Source: an uncultured Bacteroidales bacterium (GTDB lineage Bacteria; Bacteroidota; Bacteroidia; Bacteroidales; FEN-979). From it: a DNA stretch of 15,876 nucleotides. Shown piece by piece: positions 1 to 7,182 of this stretch. Where the stretch lies: the NCBI GenBank assembly GCA_903928285.1, contig CAIYQH010000114.1:1-15876 (forward strand), given 5' to 3'. The translations under genes and the position numbers were made by a program. Each line of letters begins with the position of its first letter. The stretch's first letter is position 1. The notes under the pieces are model-generated. The model worked only from the letters and a program-made list of their open reading frames with translations. It was not told where the DNA came from and ran no database searches.

Positions 1-1830
1 GAAATTGCTGAAATTACCGACCGTGTTTCTAAAACTCCCACTCAAAATAAAGCATTGCTATTTGAAAATACAGGTACTGATTTCCCTTTGCTGATTAATA
101 GCATGGGTAGTGAAAAAAGAATGTGTATAGCTTTAGGAGTTAATAATTTGAATGATATAACCAAGGATATTGAAGATATATTTAAGAAAATAGCTTCGCC
201 AAAACAAGGGCTAAAAGACAAACTGGCAATGCTGCCCGAATTGAGCAAATTTGCTTCTTGGATGCCTAAGGTTATCAAAGGACGTGGAATATGTCAAGAA
301 GTAGTGATGACTACTCCTGACCTATCAAAACTACCTATTTTAAAATGTTGGCACCAAGATGGGGGCAGGTTTATTACACTTCCCGCAATACATACCAAAG
401 ACCCTAATACGGGACAAAGAAATATTGGCATGTATCGTATGCAGGTTTTTACCCCTACAATGACAGGTATGCACTGGCACAAACATAAAGTATCGGCACA
501 TCATTTTAATGAATATAAAAAATTGGGTAAAAGAATGCCTGTTGCGGTAGCACTGGGAGGAGACCCTGTTTATACCTATGCCGCAACGGCCCCCTTGCCT
601 GAAAACCTGGATGAATACCTGCTTGCCGGTTTCCTGCGCAAGAAAAAGGTCGAACTGGTGCGCTGCCTGACCAACGAACTGGAGGTGCCTTCCGATGTTG
701 ACTTCGTCATCGAAGGCTATGTCGACCCGGCTGAAGAGCTGATCCTGGAGGGGCCGTTCGGCGACCACACCGGCTTTTATTCGCTGGAGGGATATTTCCC
801 AAGGTTCCATGTTACCTGCATCACCCATCGCACCGATGCCATCTTTCCGGCAACCATCGTGGGGATCCCTCCCCAGGAGGATGGCTGGATCGGAAAGGCG
901 ACCGAAAGGATCTTCCTGGTTCCCATCAGAATGACCGTCGCTCCCGAGATAGTGAATATGCACATGCCGGCCGAAGGGGTGTTTCATAATATAACCCTGA
1001 CCAGTATTAACAAGAGTTATCCCGGCCAGGCCCTCAAGGTGATGAATTCCCTGTGGGGCGCCGGACAGATGATGTTCAACAAGATCATGGTGGTGACCGA
1101 CAAGGAGGTCAATCTTACCGACTACCTGTCGCTGGCAAAGGTGGTTTCCGAAAGGGTTGACCCTGTCAATGATGTTCAGTTCCTTCGCGGGCCCGTCGAC
1201 ATCCTGGACCATTCCAGCGCACGCTATGCCTATGGCAGCAAGATCGGCATCGATGCAACCCTGAAGTTGCCGGAAGAGCTTTCCTCAGAAGCATCCGAAG
1301 AACAGGGAACTGCCGGAGGGGACCCAAACCGGGAGATCCTCAGCCGGTTTCCGGAGGTCTGCGCCATCAACGATGATTTGTTGAAATCGGGAATTTCGCT
1401 GGTAATCCTGGCGGTTAAAAAGGGGAAACGCCACCACTTGAGGATTCTTGCAAAGGAACTGCTTGAGCAGGGCATGCTGAAGCAGGTGAAATTTGTTCTT
1501 TTTGTTGATGATGTGCTGGATATTAAATCATTACCCGAAGTGGTATGGATATCGGCCAATAATATCGACCCGCTACGCGATTGCTTCTATATTGAAACGG
1601 TACCCGGCGTGAAATTCAAAACCCTCCTCCTCGATGGCACCCGGAAAACCGGGACATACGATGATTTCCAGCGCGAATGGCCCAATGTGATCGTGATGGA
1701 TGATGAGGTCATCCGGTCGATTGACCGTAAATGGAACGATCTCGGGATGGGACCCTTTATTTCATCCCCGTCGCTTGTTTATAAGCGTTTGGTTATCAAT
1801 TCAGGAGCCACTTTTTACGAGGATTTTTAG
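1..1830 (+). CDS. ubiD: UbiD-family prFMN-dependent decarboxylase (5' end outside window)
   Basis: The frame is open from base 1, so the start lies upstream; the visible 609 residues begin inside the family's N-terminal region. UbiD enzymes decarboxylate aromatic or unsaturated acids with prenylated FMN made by UbiX, typically in quinone synthesis. Visible motifs: NIGMYRMQ, with Asn at 421-423 and Arg at 436-438; His at 484-486; ALGGDP near 553-570; EGPFGDHTG, with Glu at 748-750; PPQEDGW near 868-888; and GKATER after it. Asn, His and Glu fit the metal and prFMN phosphate ligands, and Arg the catalytic arginine. The length fits the roughly 600-residue Bacteroidota form rather than the 497-residue E. 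coli enzyme. The substrate, perhaps a menaquinone precursor, is inferred. Oddity: bases 1-540 are about 36% GC and bases 600-900 about 57% GC, with the reading frame and family alignment unbroken across the switch. The gene may be chimeric. Confidence 0.9.
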   Translation, partial: EIAEITDRVSKTPTQNKALLFENTGTDFPLLINSMGSEKRMCIALGVNNLNDITKDIEDIFKKIASPKQGLKDKLAMLPELSKFASWMPKVIKGRGICQEVVMTTPDLSKLPILKCWHQDGGRFITLPAIHTKDPNTGQRNIGMYRMQVFTPTMTGMHWHKHKVSAHHFNEYKKLGKRMPVAVALGGDPVYTYAATAPLPENLDEYLLAGFLRKKKVELVRCLTNELEVPSDVDFVIEGYVDPAEELILEGPFGDHTGFYSLEGYFPRFHVTCITHRTDAIFPATIVGIPPQEDGWIGKATERIFLVPIRMTVAPEIVNMHMPAEGVFHNITLTSINKSYPGQALKVMNSLWGAGQMMFNKIMVVTDKEVNLTDYLSLAKVVSERVDPVNDVQFLRGPVDILDHSSARYAYGSKIGIDATLKLPEELSSEASEEQGTAGGDPNREILSRFPEVCAINDDLLKSGISLVILAVKKGKRHHLRILAKELLEQGMLKQVKFVLFVDDVLDIKSLPEVVWISANNIDPLRDCFYIETVPGVKFKTLLLDGTRKTGTYDDFQREWPNVIVMDDEVIRSIDRKWNDLGMGPFISSPSLVYKRLVINSGATFYEDF

Positions 1831-1852
1831 GAAAATATTCCATTTTATTTTG

Positions 1853-1860
1853 TATTTTTG
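1853..1860 (+). promoter_or_regulatory. Candidate Bacteroidota -7 box for the TonB receptor gene
   Basis: TATTTTTG matches the Bacteroidota primary sigma-factor -7 consensus TAnnTTTG and lies 23 bp after the UbiD stop. No clear -33 TTTG is visible; T-rich sequence near 1824-1830 is the nearest candidate. If used, transcription would start near 1867 and leave a leader of about 100 nt holding the two hairpins listed next. Confidence 0.4.
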
Positions 1861-1876
1861 CCAGTTATGTTCCGTA

Positions 1877-1932
1877 ACAGGTACTGCCTGTATGATCCGG
1901 AAAGCCCTGCTTTTACAGGGCCTGCGCCGGAT
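1877..1932 (+). promoter_or_regulatory. Structured 5' leader: two consecutive hairpins before the TonB receptor
   Basis: Hairpin 1 has arms ACAGG (1877-1881) and CCTGT (1887-1891) with a 5-nt loop. Hairpin 2 is two-tiered. Its outer arms are ATCCGG (1895-1900) and CCGGAT (1927-1932), its inner arms are GCCCTG (1904-1909) and CAGGGC (1916-1921), with a 6-nt loop and an AAA/CTGCG internal loop. All arms pair perfectly. No U-tract follows, so it is not a classic terminator. It sits 36 bp before the receptor start. A regulatory role is inferred, and it matches no riboswitch I recognise. Confidence 0.4.
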
Positions 1933-1968
1933 GTCGGTTCGCCTTTATTATCCAACTAAGATCTACCT

Positions 1969-4377
1969 ATGAGGCAAGCAATATACCTTTTTATAATATC
2001 CATCTCCCTGGCTATTTTCCCGTTGGTTACCCGGGCACAGTTTTCTGTGCTAAAGGGGAGGATCACCGATGAGAAAACCTCCGACCCGTTACCCTATGTC
2101 AACATCGGGGTGAGGGGGCAGGCATCGGGAACCTTTTCCGACAGTAACGGCTCCTACAGGCTGGAATTGCCAAAGGGTGATTATGACCTTTTTATCTCCT
2201 CGGTGGGCTATGAAAAGATCGAAAAGCACATCCATCTCGACGGCAGGAAGACCTACAACCTCGATATGAACCTGACCAATACTTCGCAGGAGCTGAATAC
2301 GGTGATCGTCTCTGCCTCGAAGTATGCCCAGAAGATCCAGGAATCGATATCTTCCATCGAGGTTTTGAAGGCAAGGACCATTGAAACAGGAAATATTTCC
2401 AGCGCCAACAAGGTCGTCGACCAGATGCCGGGTATCACCATTGTCGACAATGAACCCCAGATCCGCGCCGGGAGCGGCTTCAGTTCAGGGCTTGGTTCCC
2501 GGGTCATGATCATGGTCGATGAAATACCGCTGCTTCGCGGTGATGCAGGACGCCCCGACTGGGACCTGCTTCCGATCGACGATGTCGACCAGATCGAAGT
2601 GGTAAAGGGAGCATCCTCGGTGGTTTTCGGATCCTCGGCCATCAACGGCGCCGTCAATGTCAGAACTGCGTGGCCGAAGGAGGAACCGGTGACCAAACTG
2701 ACCACCTTCCTCGGAGCCTACAGCAAGCCGCAGCGGGCCTATGCCACCCCGTGGTCAGGGATGAGCCCGCTGGTATATGGAATTAACCTCACCCATTCAC
2801 AGAAATTTGACAATATTGATTTCACCGGAGGGATCAGTTATTACAAGGACCAGGGCTATATCGGCGGATCTCCCGAAGGGAAGGTGGCCGATTCGGTATT
2901 CAACAAAGGGCAGTACAACAACCGGGTTAAATTTTATTTTAATACCCGGGTAAGATCAAAGAAAATTGAAGGGCTTACCTATGGCCTGAACGGCAATTTC
3001 ATGTACCAGGAAAATTCGGAGGCCTACTTCTGGTATGATGCCGACACCAACCTCTACAAGGCTTACCCGGGCTCCCTCTCCCGTTTTAAAACACTGACCT
3101 TTTACGTTGATCCCTTTGTCAAATACTTTGCAAAGAACGGCGATTCGCACGCCTTTAAAAACAGGATCTATTACCTAAACACCAACGGGCTGTATAACCA
3201 GACATCATTGAGTGTGACGGTCTATAACGAATACCAGTTCACCCACAAATTCAAAAAGGCAGGCGACCTGATGCTGGTGGCTGGCGTTACAAATATTTAC
3301 GCCTATGCCTTCGGAAAGGTATTCTCGGGGAAACTGGCCGAAAACGGCACCCCGACCCTGGGCGACAACGGCACCTACAACTCGGAGAACTTCGCCGTTT
3401 ATGCGCAGCTGGAGAAGAAATTTTTCCACAGGCTGTCCTTCCTGCTCGGCGGAAGATATGAGTATTTTCACATGGTCGATATCACCGAGGGAAAACCCAT
3501 CTTCCGTGCCGGGCTCAATCTCCAGGCCGCCAAAGGAAGTTATTTCAGACTCTCGGCCGGGGAGGGATACCGTGTGCCGAGTATCGGTGAACGCTATATC
3601 ACCACCACCTCGGGGAACTTCGGTTTTTATCCCAACCCCAAACTGGCGCCAGAGTCGAGCCTCTCCTATGAACTTGGATTCAAGCAACTCTTCAAAATCG
3701 GGAAATTCGCCGGCATGTTCGACATTGCAGGGTTTTATGAAAAGTATGATAATTACGTCGAATTCAACTTCGGCTACTGGGGCCTCAACCCCAAATTAAA
3801 CAAGGATGCCGGCTTTAAATTCTTCAATACCGGCCCTGCCCGCATCTATGGCATTGACGCTTCGCTGGGAGGAGAGGGCGACCTGGTGAAAAACCTGAAC
3901 TTAGCCGTCATGGTAGGATATACCTATTCTGTTCCCGAGGCGCTGAATCCCAAATATGTTTTTTATGTCAATCCCAATACGCATAAATCGCTGACCTACG
4001 AAAACACCTCATCCGATACCAGCGGACATATCCTGAAATACCGTGTACAAAGTCTGCTCAAGACCGATCTCCAGGTCACCTGGAAACGGCTGGGTACCGG
4101 TTTCGCCGGGCGTTATTACGGGTATATGAAGAATATTGACAGTTTCTTCAATGAAATTCTTGATAACGGAACCTTTGGCGTTAATTCGGGGATCAAAAAA
4201 TACCGCGAGGAACACAATTCGGGTACCTTTATTGTCGATTACAGGGTCAGTTATGCCATGAAGAGCTTTAAATTCTCGGTTATCGTGAACAACCTGATGA
4301 ATACCGAGTTCTCCTTACGTCCTATGACCATTGAGCCACCGCGGATGACCCAGCTGCAGGTGATCTATAAGATTTGA
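1969..4377 (+). CDS. TonB-dependent outer-membrane receptor
   Basis: The 802-residue protein imports a scarce ligand such as an iron chelate or cofactor across the outer membrane, using energy passed by TonB. Residues 1-24 form a Sec signal peptide with likely cleavage after TRA or TRAQ. Residues 27-105 resemble the carboxypeptidase-D regulatory-like domain common on Bacteroidota receptors (GRITDEKTSDPLPYVNIGV, then FSDSNGSYRLELPKGDY). Residues 118-232 are the plug, ending in IEVVKGASSVVFGSSAINGAVNV. The rest is a beta-barrel rich in alternating aromatic strands. No SusD-like gene follows, which argues against a SusC polysaccharide system and suggests a CirA/FepA-like role; the substrate cannot be told from sequence. 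The start is supported by the signal peptide. A structured leader precedes it and a terminator-like hairpin follows. It is separated from the UbiD gene by 138 bp and is probably its own transcription unit. Confidence 0.93.
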   Translation: MRQAIYLFIISISLAIFPLVTRAQFSVLKGRITDEKTSDPLPYVNIGVRGQASGTFSDSNGSYRLELPKGDYDLFISSVGYEKIEKHIHLDGRKTYNLDMNLTNTSQELNTVIVSASKYAQKIQESISSIEVLKARTIETGNISSANKVVDQMPGITIVDNEPQIRAGSGFSSGLGSRVMIMVDEIPLLRGDAGRPDWDLLPIDDVDQIEVVKGASSVVFGSSAINGAVNVRTAWPKEEPVTKLTTFLGAYSKPQRAYATPWSGMSPLVYGINLTHSQKFDNIDFTGGISYYKDQGYIGGSPEGKVADSVFNKGQYNNRVKFYFNTRVRSKKIEGLTYGLNGNFMYQENSEAYFWYDADTNLYKAYPGSLSRFKTLTFYVDPFVKYFAKNGDSHAFKNRIYYLNTNGLYNQTSLSVTVYNEYQFTHKFKKAGDLMLVAGVTNIYAYAFGKVFSGKLAENGTPTLGDNGTYNSENFAVYAQLEKKFFHRLSFLLGGRYEYFHMVDITEGKPIFRAGLNLQAAKGSYFRLSAGEGYRVPSIGERYITTTSGNFGFYPNPKLAPESSLSYELGFKQLFKIGKFAGMFDIAGFYEKYDNYVEFNFGYWGLNPKLNKDAGFKFFNTGPARIYGIDASLGGEGDLVKNLNLAVMVGYTYSVPEALNPKYVFYVNPNTHKSLTYENTSSDTSGHILKYRVQSLLKTDLQVTWKRLGTGFAGRYYGYMKNIDSFFNEILDNGTFGVNSGIKKYREEHNSGTFIVDYRVSYAMKSFKFSVIVNNLMNTEFSLRPMTIEPPRMTQLQVIYKI

Positions 4378-4384
4378 TCAAAGG

Positions 4385-4421
4385 AAAACTGCATTAGCCA
4401 GTTACCGGCTGGCAGTGTTTT
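4385..4421 (+). terminator. Probable rho-independent terminator after the TonB receptor
   Basis: Arms GCCAG (4397-4401) and CTGGC (4409-4413) form the core around a 7-nt loop. Flanking AAAACT and AGTGTTTT can extend the stem with a left-side bulge, and a short T-run ends it at 4421. It lies 8 bp past the receptor stop. The bulge and short U-tract make it weaker than the terminator at 6711. Confidence 0.5.
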
Positions 4422-4474
4422 GTGAGAAATTCAGAAAAATTACCATATAATTACTAAAACTAAACTTTAATTCT

Positions 4475-5449
4475 ATGAAAAAACTGATTTCACTTGTTTT
4501 GGTTGCGCTGGCAATAAACTCTGCCCACTCTCAGACGCAGATTGCGAACGGGGATTTTGAACACTGGTACAACGTGGTTGTGAGTGCAACCCTCAATTAT
4601 GATGATATCGGTACAGGCCCGACCGATAACTGGACCGCCACCCTCAATTCACTGGCAGCGCTGCCGGCATCGGCCGGAGGCCCTGGCCCGGTAACCGTAT
4701 TTAAATCGACCGATGCCCATACAGGCAGCTTTGCCGCCAAAGCTGTTTCCGCCAACTTTCCCCTTGGATTCTTCAATATTTTCATCCCAGGGATGATCGG
4801 CACCGCCCAGATGGATATGGTTGGCGTAAAGGCCATCCTTGGCAAGCCATGCCCCAATTGCACCCCCTCGCACTTCAAGGGTTATTTTAAATTCCAGCCT
4901 GTCAACGGCGACTCCTGCGCTGCGGTTGTGCTGCTGTCGAAATGGAACTCAGCAGCCAGGAAACGCGACACGATCGGTTACGGCAAGATGGTACAGCACA
5001 CCGCGGTGACTGCCTACACCCTGTTTGACATCCCGGTTACCTATTCAGGTTCGGCTGCTGCCGATTCGGTCACCGTACTGGTGGTTTCAAGCGCAGGTTT
5101 TAACGTGATCAACTTTGAAGGCAGCGTCGGCCAGGTCGGCAACACCATGTATGTCGATGACCTCGTGCTGGAATATCCTACGGGAATTCAGCAGATCCTC
5201 ATGCCGGAGGTGAATGTCAGCATCTTTCCCAATCCTGCCACGGATCTCTTAAATGTTGAACTCAGCAAAGAGGTTAAGGGAGCCATTTTTGAAGTGCTGA
5301 ACACCGCCGGAAAACTGGTTGGAAGCTTTCCGCTGCCGCAGCTGAAAAATCAGCTTCAGGTCGGCAGCTTTCCCGCTGGGGCCCTCTATTACAGGCTTAT
5401 GGACGGCAAACAGATTATGAACACAGGAACTTTTGTTGTAACCAAATAA
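4475..5449 (+). CDS. Secreted T9SS cargo protein with N-terminal beta-sandwich-like domain
   Basis: The 324-residue protein has a Sec signal peptide (residues 1-19, MKKLISLVLVALAINSAHS). Residues 22-234 resemble the beta-sandwich modules, sometimes called putative carbohydrate metabolism domains, on Bacteroidota surface proteins: NGDFEHW at 25-31, a conserved Trp at 53, AHTGSFAAK at 81-89 and a closing strand MYVDDLVLEY at 225-234. A CPNC pair sits at 126-129. Residues 248-324 form a type-A T9SS sorting domain, recognisable by FPNPATDLLNVEL, FEVLNTAGKLV and a closing GTFVVTK. The protein should cross the outer membrane and be anchored or released after tail cleavage. Domain identity is from memory and the ligand is unknown. 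It lies 97 bp after the receptor, behind a probable terminator, and 21 bp before the aminotransferase gene, so read-through into that gene is likely. Confidence 0.85.
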   Translation: MKKLISLVLVALAINSAHSQTQIANGDFEHWYNVVVSATLNYDDIGTGPTDNWTATLNSLAALPASAGGPGPVTVFKSTDAHTGSFAAKAVSANFPLGFFNIFIPGMIGTAQMDMVGVKAILGKPCPNCTPSHFKGYFKFQPVNGDSCAAVVLLSKWNSAARKRDTIGYGKMVQHTAVTAYTLFDIPVTYSGSAAADSVTVLVVSSAGFNVINFEGSVGQVGNTMYVDDLVLEYPTGIQQILMPEVNVSIFPNPATDLLNVELSKEVKGAIFEVLNTAGKLVGSFPLPQLKNQLQVGSFPAGALYYRLMDGKQIMNTGTFVVTK

Positions 5450-5470
5450 CCTAACATAATATCTGCACTT

Positions 5471-6694
5471 ATGACCGAAGTAAAAACATCACAAATGGCT
5501 ATGGACCTCGAAGATAAATACGGGGCCCATAACTATCATCCGCTACCCGTTGTATTGGCAAAGGCAAAAGGCGTCTATATGTGGGACGTTGAGGGCAAAC
5601 AGTATTTTGATTTCCTGTCGGCATACTCGGCCGTGAACCAGGGACATTGTCACCCGAAAATCGTGAATGCCCTCATCGAACAGGCGCAAACGCTGGAACT
5701 GACCTCCCGGGCCTTCTACAACAACGTGCTGGGCCCTTATGAAAAGTTCATCACTGAATATTTCGGCTACCAGCGTGTGCTGCCCATGAATTCAGGTGCC
5801 GAAGGCGATGAAACGGCGCTCAAACTGACCCGCAAATGGGGATACAAGGTAAAGGGAATTCCCGAAAACCAGGCTAAGATCATCTGCTGCCGCGACAATT
5901 TCCACGGACGGACCATTACCGTCATCTCCATGTCGAACGATCCGGATGCCCGCAAGGATTTCGGACCCTTCACACCCGGATTTGAGGCCATCCCCTACAA
6001 CGACCTCAATGCCCTTGCCAAGGCGCTGGAGGATCCCAATGTAGCGGGTTTTCTTGTTGAACCCATCCAGGGGGAGGCAGGAGTTTTCGTCCCCGATGAA
6101 GGCTACCTGAAGAAAGCCTACGACCTGTGCAAGTCAAAGAATGTACTCTTTATCGCCGACGAGGTTCAGACCGGCATCGCCCGCACAGGCCGCCTGCTGG
6201 CGTGCGACTGGGAAGGGGTCAAACCCGACGTGCTTATCCTTGGGAAGGCGCTCTCCGGAGGCGTTTACCCCATCTCAGCCGTGCTGGCCGATGATGAGAT
6301 CATGTTGTGCATCCACCCGGGTGAACATGGCTCTACCTTTGGCGGAAACCCTATTGCAGCCAAGGTTGCCATGGCAGCCCTGAATGTTGTCAGGGATGAG
6401 AAACTGGCCGAAAATGCCGAAAAAATGGGCGCCATTTTCCGTGATGAATTGCGCAAGATCAATTCGCCCTATATCGAACTTGTACGCGGCAAAGGCTTGC
6501 TGAATGCCATCGTGATCAAACCCTTTAACGGGAAATCAGCCTGGGATGTCTGCCTGAAGATGCGCGACAATGGCCTCCTTGCCAAACCCACCCACGATCA
6601 TATCATCCGTTTTGCCCCGCCGTTGATCATCACCGAGGAGCAGATCCACGAAGCCGTGGAGATCATCCGCCGGTCGATCAAGGAGCTGGAATAA
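5471..6694 (+). CDS. rocD: Ornithine aminotransferase (ornithine--oxo-acid transaminase)
   Basis: This PLP enzyme moves the delta-amino group of ornithine to 2-oxoglutarate, giving glutamate semialdehyde (and so pyrroline-5-carboxylate) and glutamate. The 407 residues align along their whole length with human OAT. The PLP lysine is K259 in LGKALSGG, the PLP-nitrogen aspartate is D230 in FIADEVQTG, the gating glutamate is E202 in QGEAG, and FHGRT with R147 matches the human FWGRT segment. All of these sit 33 positions below the human numbering. GKGLLNAIVIKP, DNGLLAKPTH and IRFAPPL near the C-terminus are also typical, and set it apart from acetylornithine aminotransferases. It is cytoplasmic. 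The 21-bp gap to the upstream T9SS gene has no terminator. An imperfect -7-like box AACTTTTG at 5428-5435 could give a separate start. A strong terminator follows. Arginine deiminase lies 2.5 kb away in the same window. Confidence 0.96.
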   Translation: MTEVKTSQMAMDLEDKYGAHNYHPLPVVLAKAKGVYMWDVEGKQYFDFLSAYSAVNQGHCHPKIVNALIEQAQTLELTSRAFYNNVLGPYEKFITEYFGYQRVLPMNSGAEGDETALKLTRKWGYKVKGIPENQAKIICCRDNFHGRTITVISMSNDPDARKDFGPFTPGFEAIPYNDLNALAKALEDPNVAGFLVEPIQGEAGVFVPDEGYLKKAYDLCKSKNVLFIADEVQTGIARTGRLLACDWEGVKPDVLILGKALSGGVYPISAVLADDEIMLCIHPGEHGSTFGGNPIAAKVAMAALNVVRDEKLAENAEKMGAIFRDELRKINSPYIELVRGKGLLNAIVIKPFNGKSAWDVCLKMRDNGLLAKPTHDHIIRFAPPLIITEEQIHEAVEIIRRSIKELE

Positions 6695-6710
6695 TCACCT
6701 TCTGCCAAAA

Positions 6711-6755
6711 AAGAACAGTGAACAACGGAAAAACCTTCCGGGTTCACTGTTTTTA
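6711..6755 (+). terminator. Strong rho-independent terminator, probably bidirectional
   Basis: Perfect 10-bp arms AACAGTGAAC (6714-6723) and GTTCACTGTT (6742-6751) enclose a second stem CGGAA/TTCCG (6726-6730 and 6736-6740). A T-run follows on the plus strand, and the A-run at 6707-6712 gives a T-run on the minus strand. It lies 16 bp past the ornithine aminotransferase stop, and could also stop transcription arriving from the minus-strand ABC gene. Confidence 0.88.
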
Positions 6756-6875
6756 TTATGGATTGATAGCTTTTTTACCAGGCTTGGTGAAAAAATTCTT
6801 AACTGCCTGAATTTGATCGTTCCCCTCCTCCGTACTTTAATAACCTACTGCAGGTGGTGGTTCTTTTCCTGTCAT

Positions 6876-6893
6876 ACCTCCCTCTGAGGAGGT
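6876..6893. repeat. Short palindrome ACCTCC-N6-GGAGGT
   Basis: Perfect 6-bp arms at 6876-6881 and 6888-6893 surround CTCTGA. It resembles the short CCTCC/GGAGG palindromes scattered in Bacteroidota intergenic DNA. Genome copy number is unknown from this window. Confidence 0.4.
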
Positions 6894-6936
6894 TTTCAAA
6901 AGGAGTGACGGTTACAGGTTATCCCAGGCAAACCTT

Positions 6937-6970
6937 CCCTCTCCTTCAAGGAGAGGGGCAGGGGAGAGGT
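6937..6970. repeat. REP-like inverted repeat with repeated GGAGAGG arm
   Basis: CCCTCTCC (6937-6944) pairs with GGAGAGGG (6950-6957) across a TTCAA loop. A second GGAGAGG follows at 6963-6969, so the left arm could pair with either copy. This form, a CT-rich palindrome plus an extra G-rich arm, recurs in intergenic regions of many Bacteroidota as far as I recall. Only one copy is seen here, so calling it a genome repeat is inference. Confidence 0.45.
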
Positions 6971-7007
6971 CATTTAAAATACATGGAATGTTTGATGTTA
7001 TAATTCC

Positions 7008-7048
7008 GGTCAATCCAATATTTTGCATGTTTTTGTTGGATTTTGACC
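7008..7048. repeat. Long bulged hairpin in the spacer
   Basis: GGTCAA plus TCCAA (7008-7018) pair with TTGGA (7036-7040) and TTGACC (7043-7048), giving 11 bp with one 2-nt TT bulge and a 17-nt AT-rich loop. No T-run directly follows on either strand, so it is not an obvious terminator. Function unknown. Confidence 0.4.
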
Positions 7049-7136
7049 CTGATTTTCGTATATTTACCCTTCAATTCAACATATAATGCCCGTTACTACG
7101 CTCATTCCGGTTCCCCTTTCCCCCCTTTGTCATTTC

Positions 7137-7155
7137 AGCGGGAAGATCCTCCGCT
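7137..7155 (-). terminator. Weak hairpin just past the ABC-exporter stop
   Basis: AGCGG (7137-7141) pairs with CCGCT (7151-7155) across 9 nt, 28 bp beyond the stop of the minus-strand gene. No U-tract follows in that direction, so termination here is doubtful; the bidirectional element at 6711-6755 is a better stop. Confidence 0.2.
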
Positions 7156-7180
7156 AAGGCTCCTCTAAGGCTCCTCTAAG
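7155..7180. repeat. 11-bp tandem repeat, 2.4 copies
   Basis: TAAGGCTCCTC occurs at 7155-7165 and 7166-7176, followed by a partial TAAG at 7177-7180. It ends two bases before the ABC-exporter stop codon, so replication slippage here could alter the sequence right behind the gene's end. Confidence 0.75.
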
Positions 7181-7182
7181 CT

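Larger units (their letters stand above)
6756..7182. other. Non-coding spacer rich in short repeats
   Basis: This 427-bp stretch lies between the convergent aminotransferase and ABC-exporter genes. I see no credible gene. It holds palindromes at 6876-6893 and 6937-6957, a long hairpin at 7008-7048, a small hairpin at 7137-7155 and an 11-bp tandem repeat at 7155-7180, each listed separately where supported. Its composition is uneven, with C/T-rich and AT-rich blocks side by side, as is common in Bacteroidota spacers collecting REP-like elements. Confidence 0.6.

Noticed and set aside
340..1212. Long 290-codon open frame on the minus strand inside the UbiD gene
   Set aside because: It is antisense to a clearly conserved enzyme, its translation has no recognisable domain, and it crosses the composition switch; it is an overlap artefact.
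1867..1959. 30-codon upstream open frame in the TonB receptor leader
   Set aside because: It has no ribosome-binding signal and no resemblance to a known leader peptide, and it overlaps the hairpins; not supportable as a gene.
1861..1968. Cobalamin riboswitch before the TonB receptor
   Set aside because: I could not find the B12 box or the expected multi-stem layout, and the leader is too short.
1700..1972. 90-codon plus-strand frame running from the end of the UbiD gene to the TonB start
   Set aside because: It overlaps the conserved C-terminus of UbiD out of frame and has no family-like features.
3305..3799. 164-codon plus-strand frame inside the TonB receptor
   Set aside because: It is out of frame within the barrel region and rich in Pro, Arg and Ser, as typical of shadow frames.
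1969..5449. A SusC/SusD-type polysaccharide utilisation locus
   Set aside because: The receptor is shorter than typical SusC proteins, and the following gene is a T9SS cargo protein, not a SusD lipoprotein.
7086..7157. 24-codon open frame in the spacer
   Set aside because: It is too short, Pro-rich, and ends in the tandem repeat; not called as a gene.
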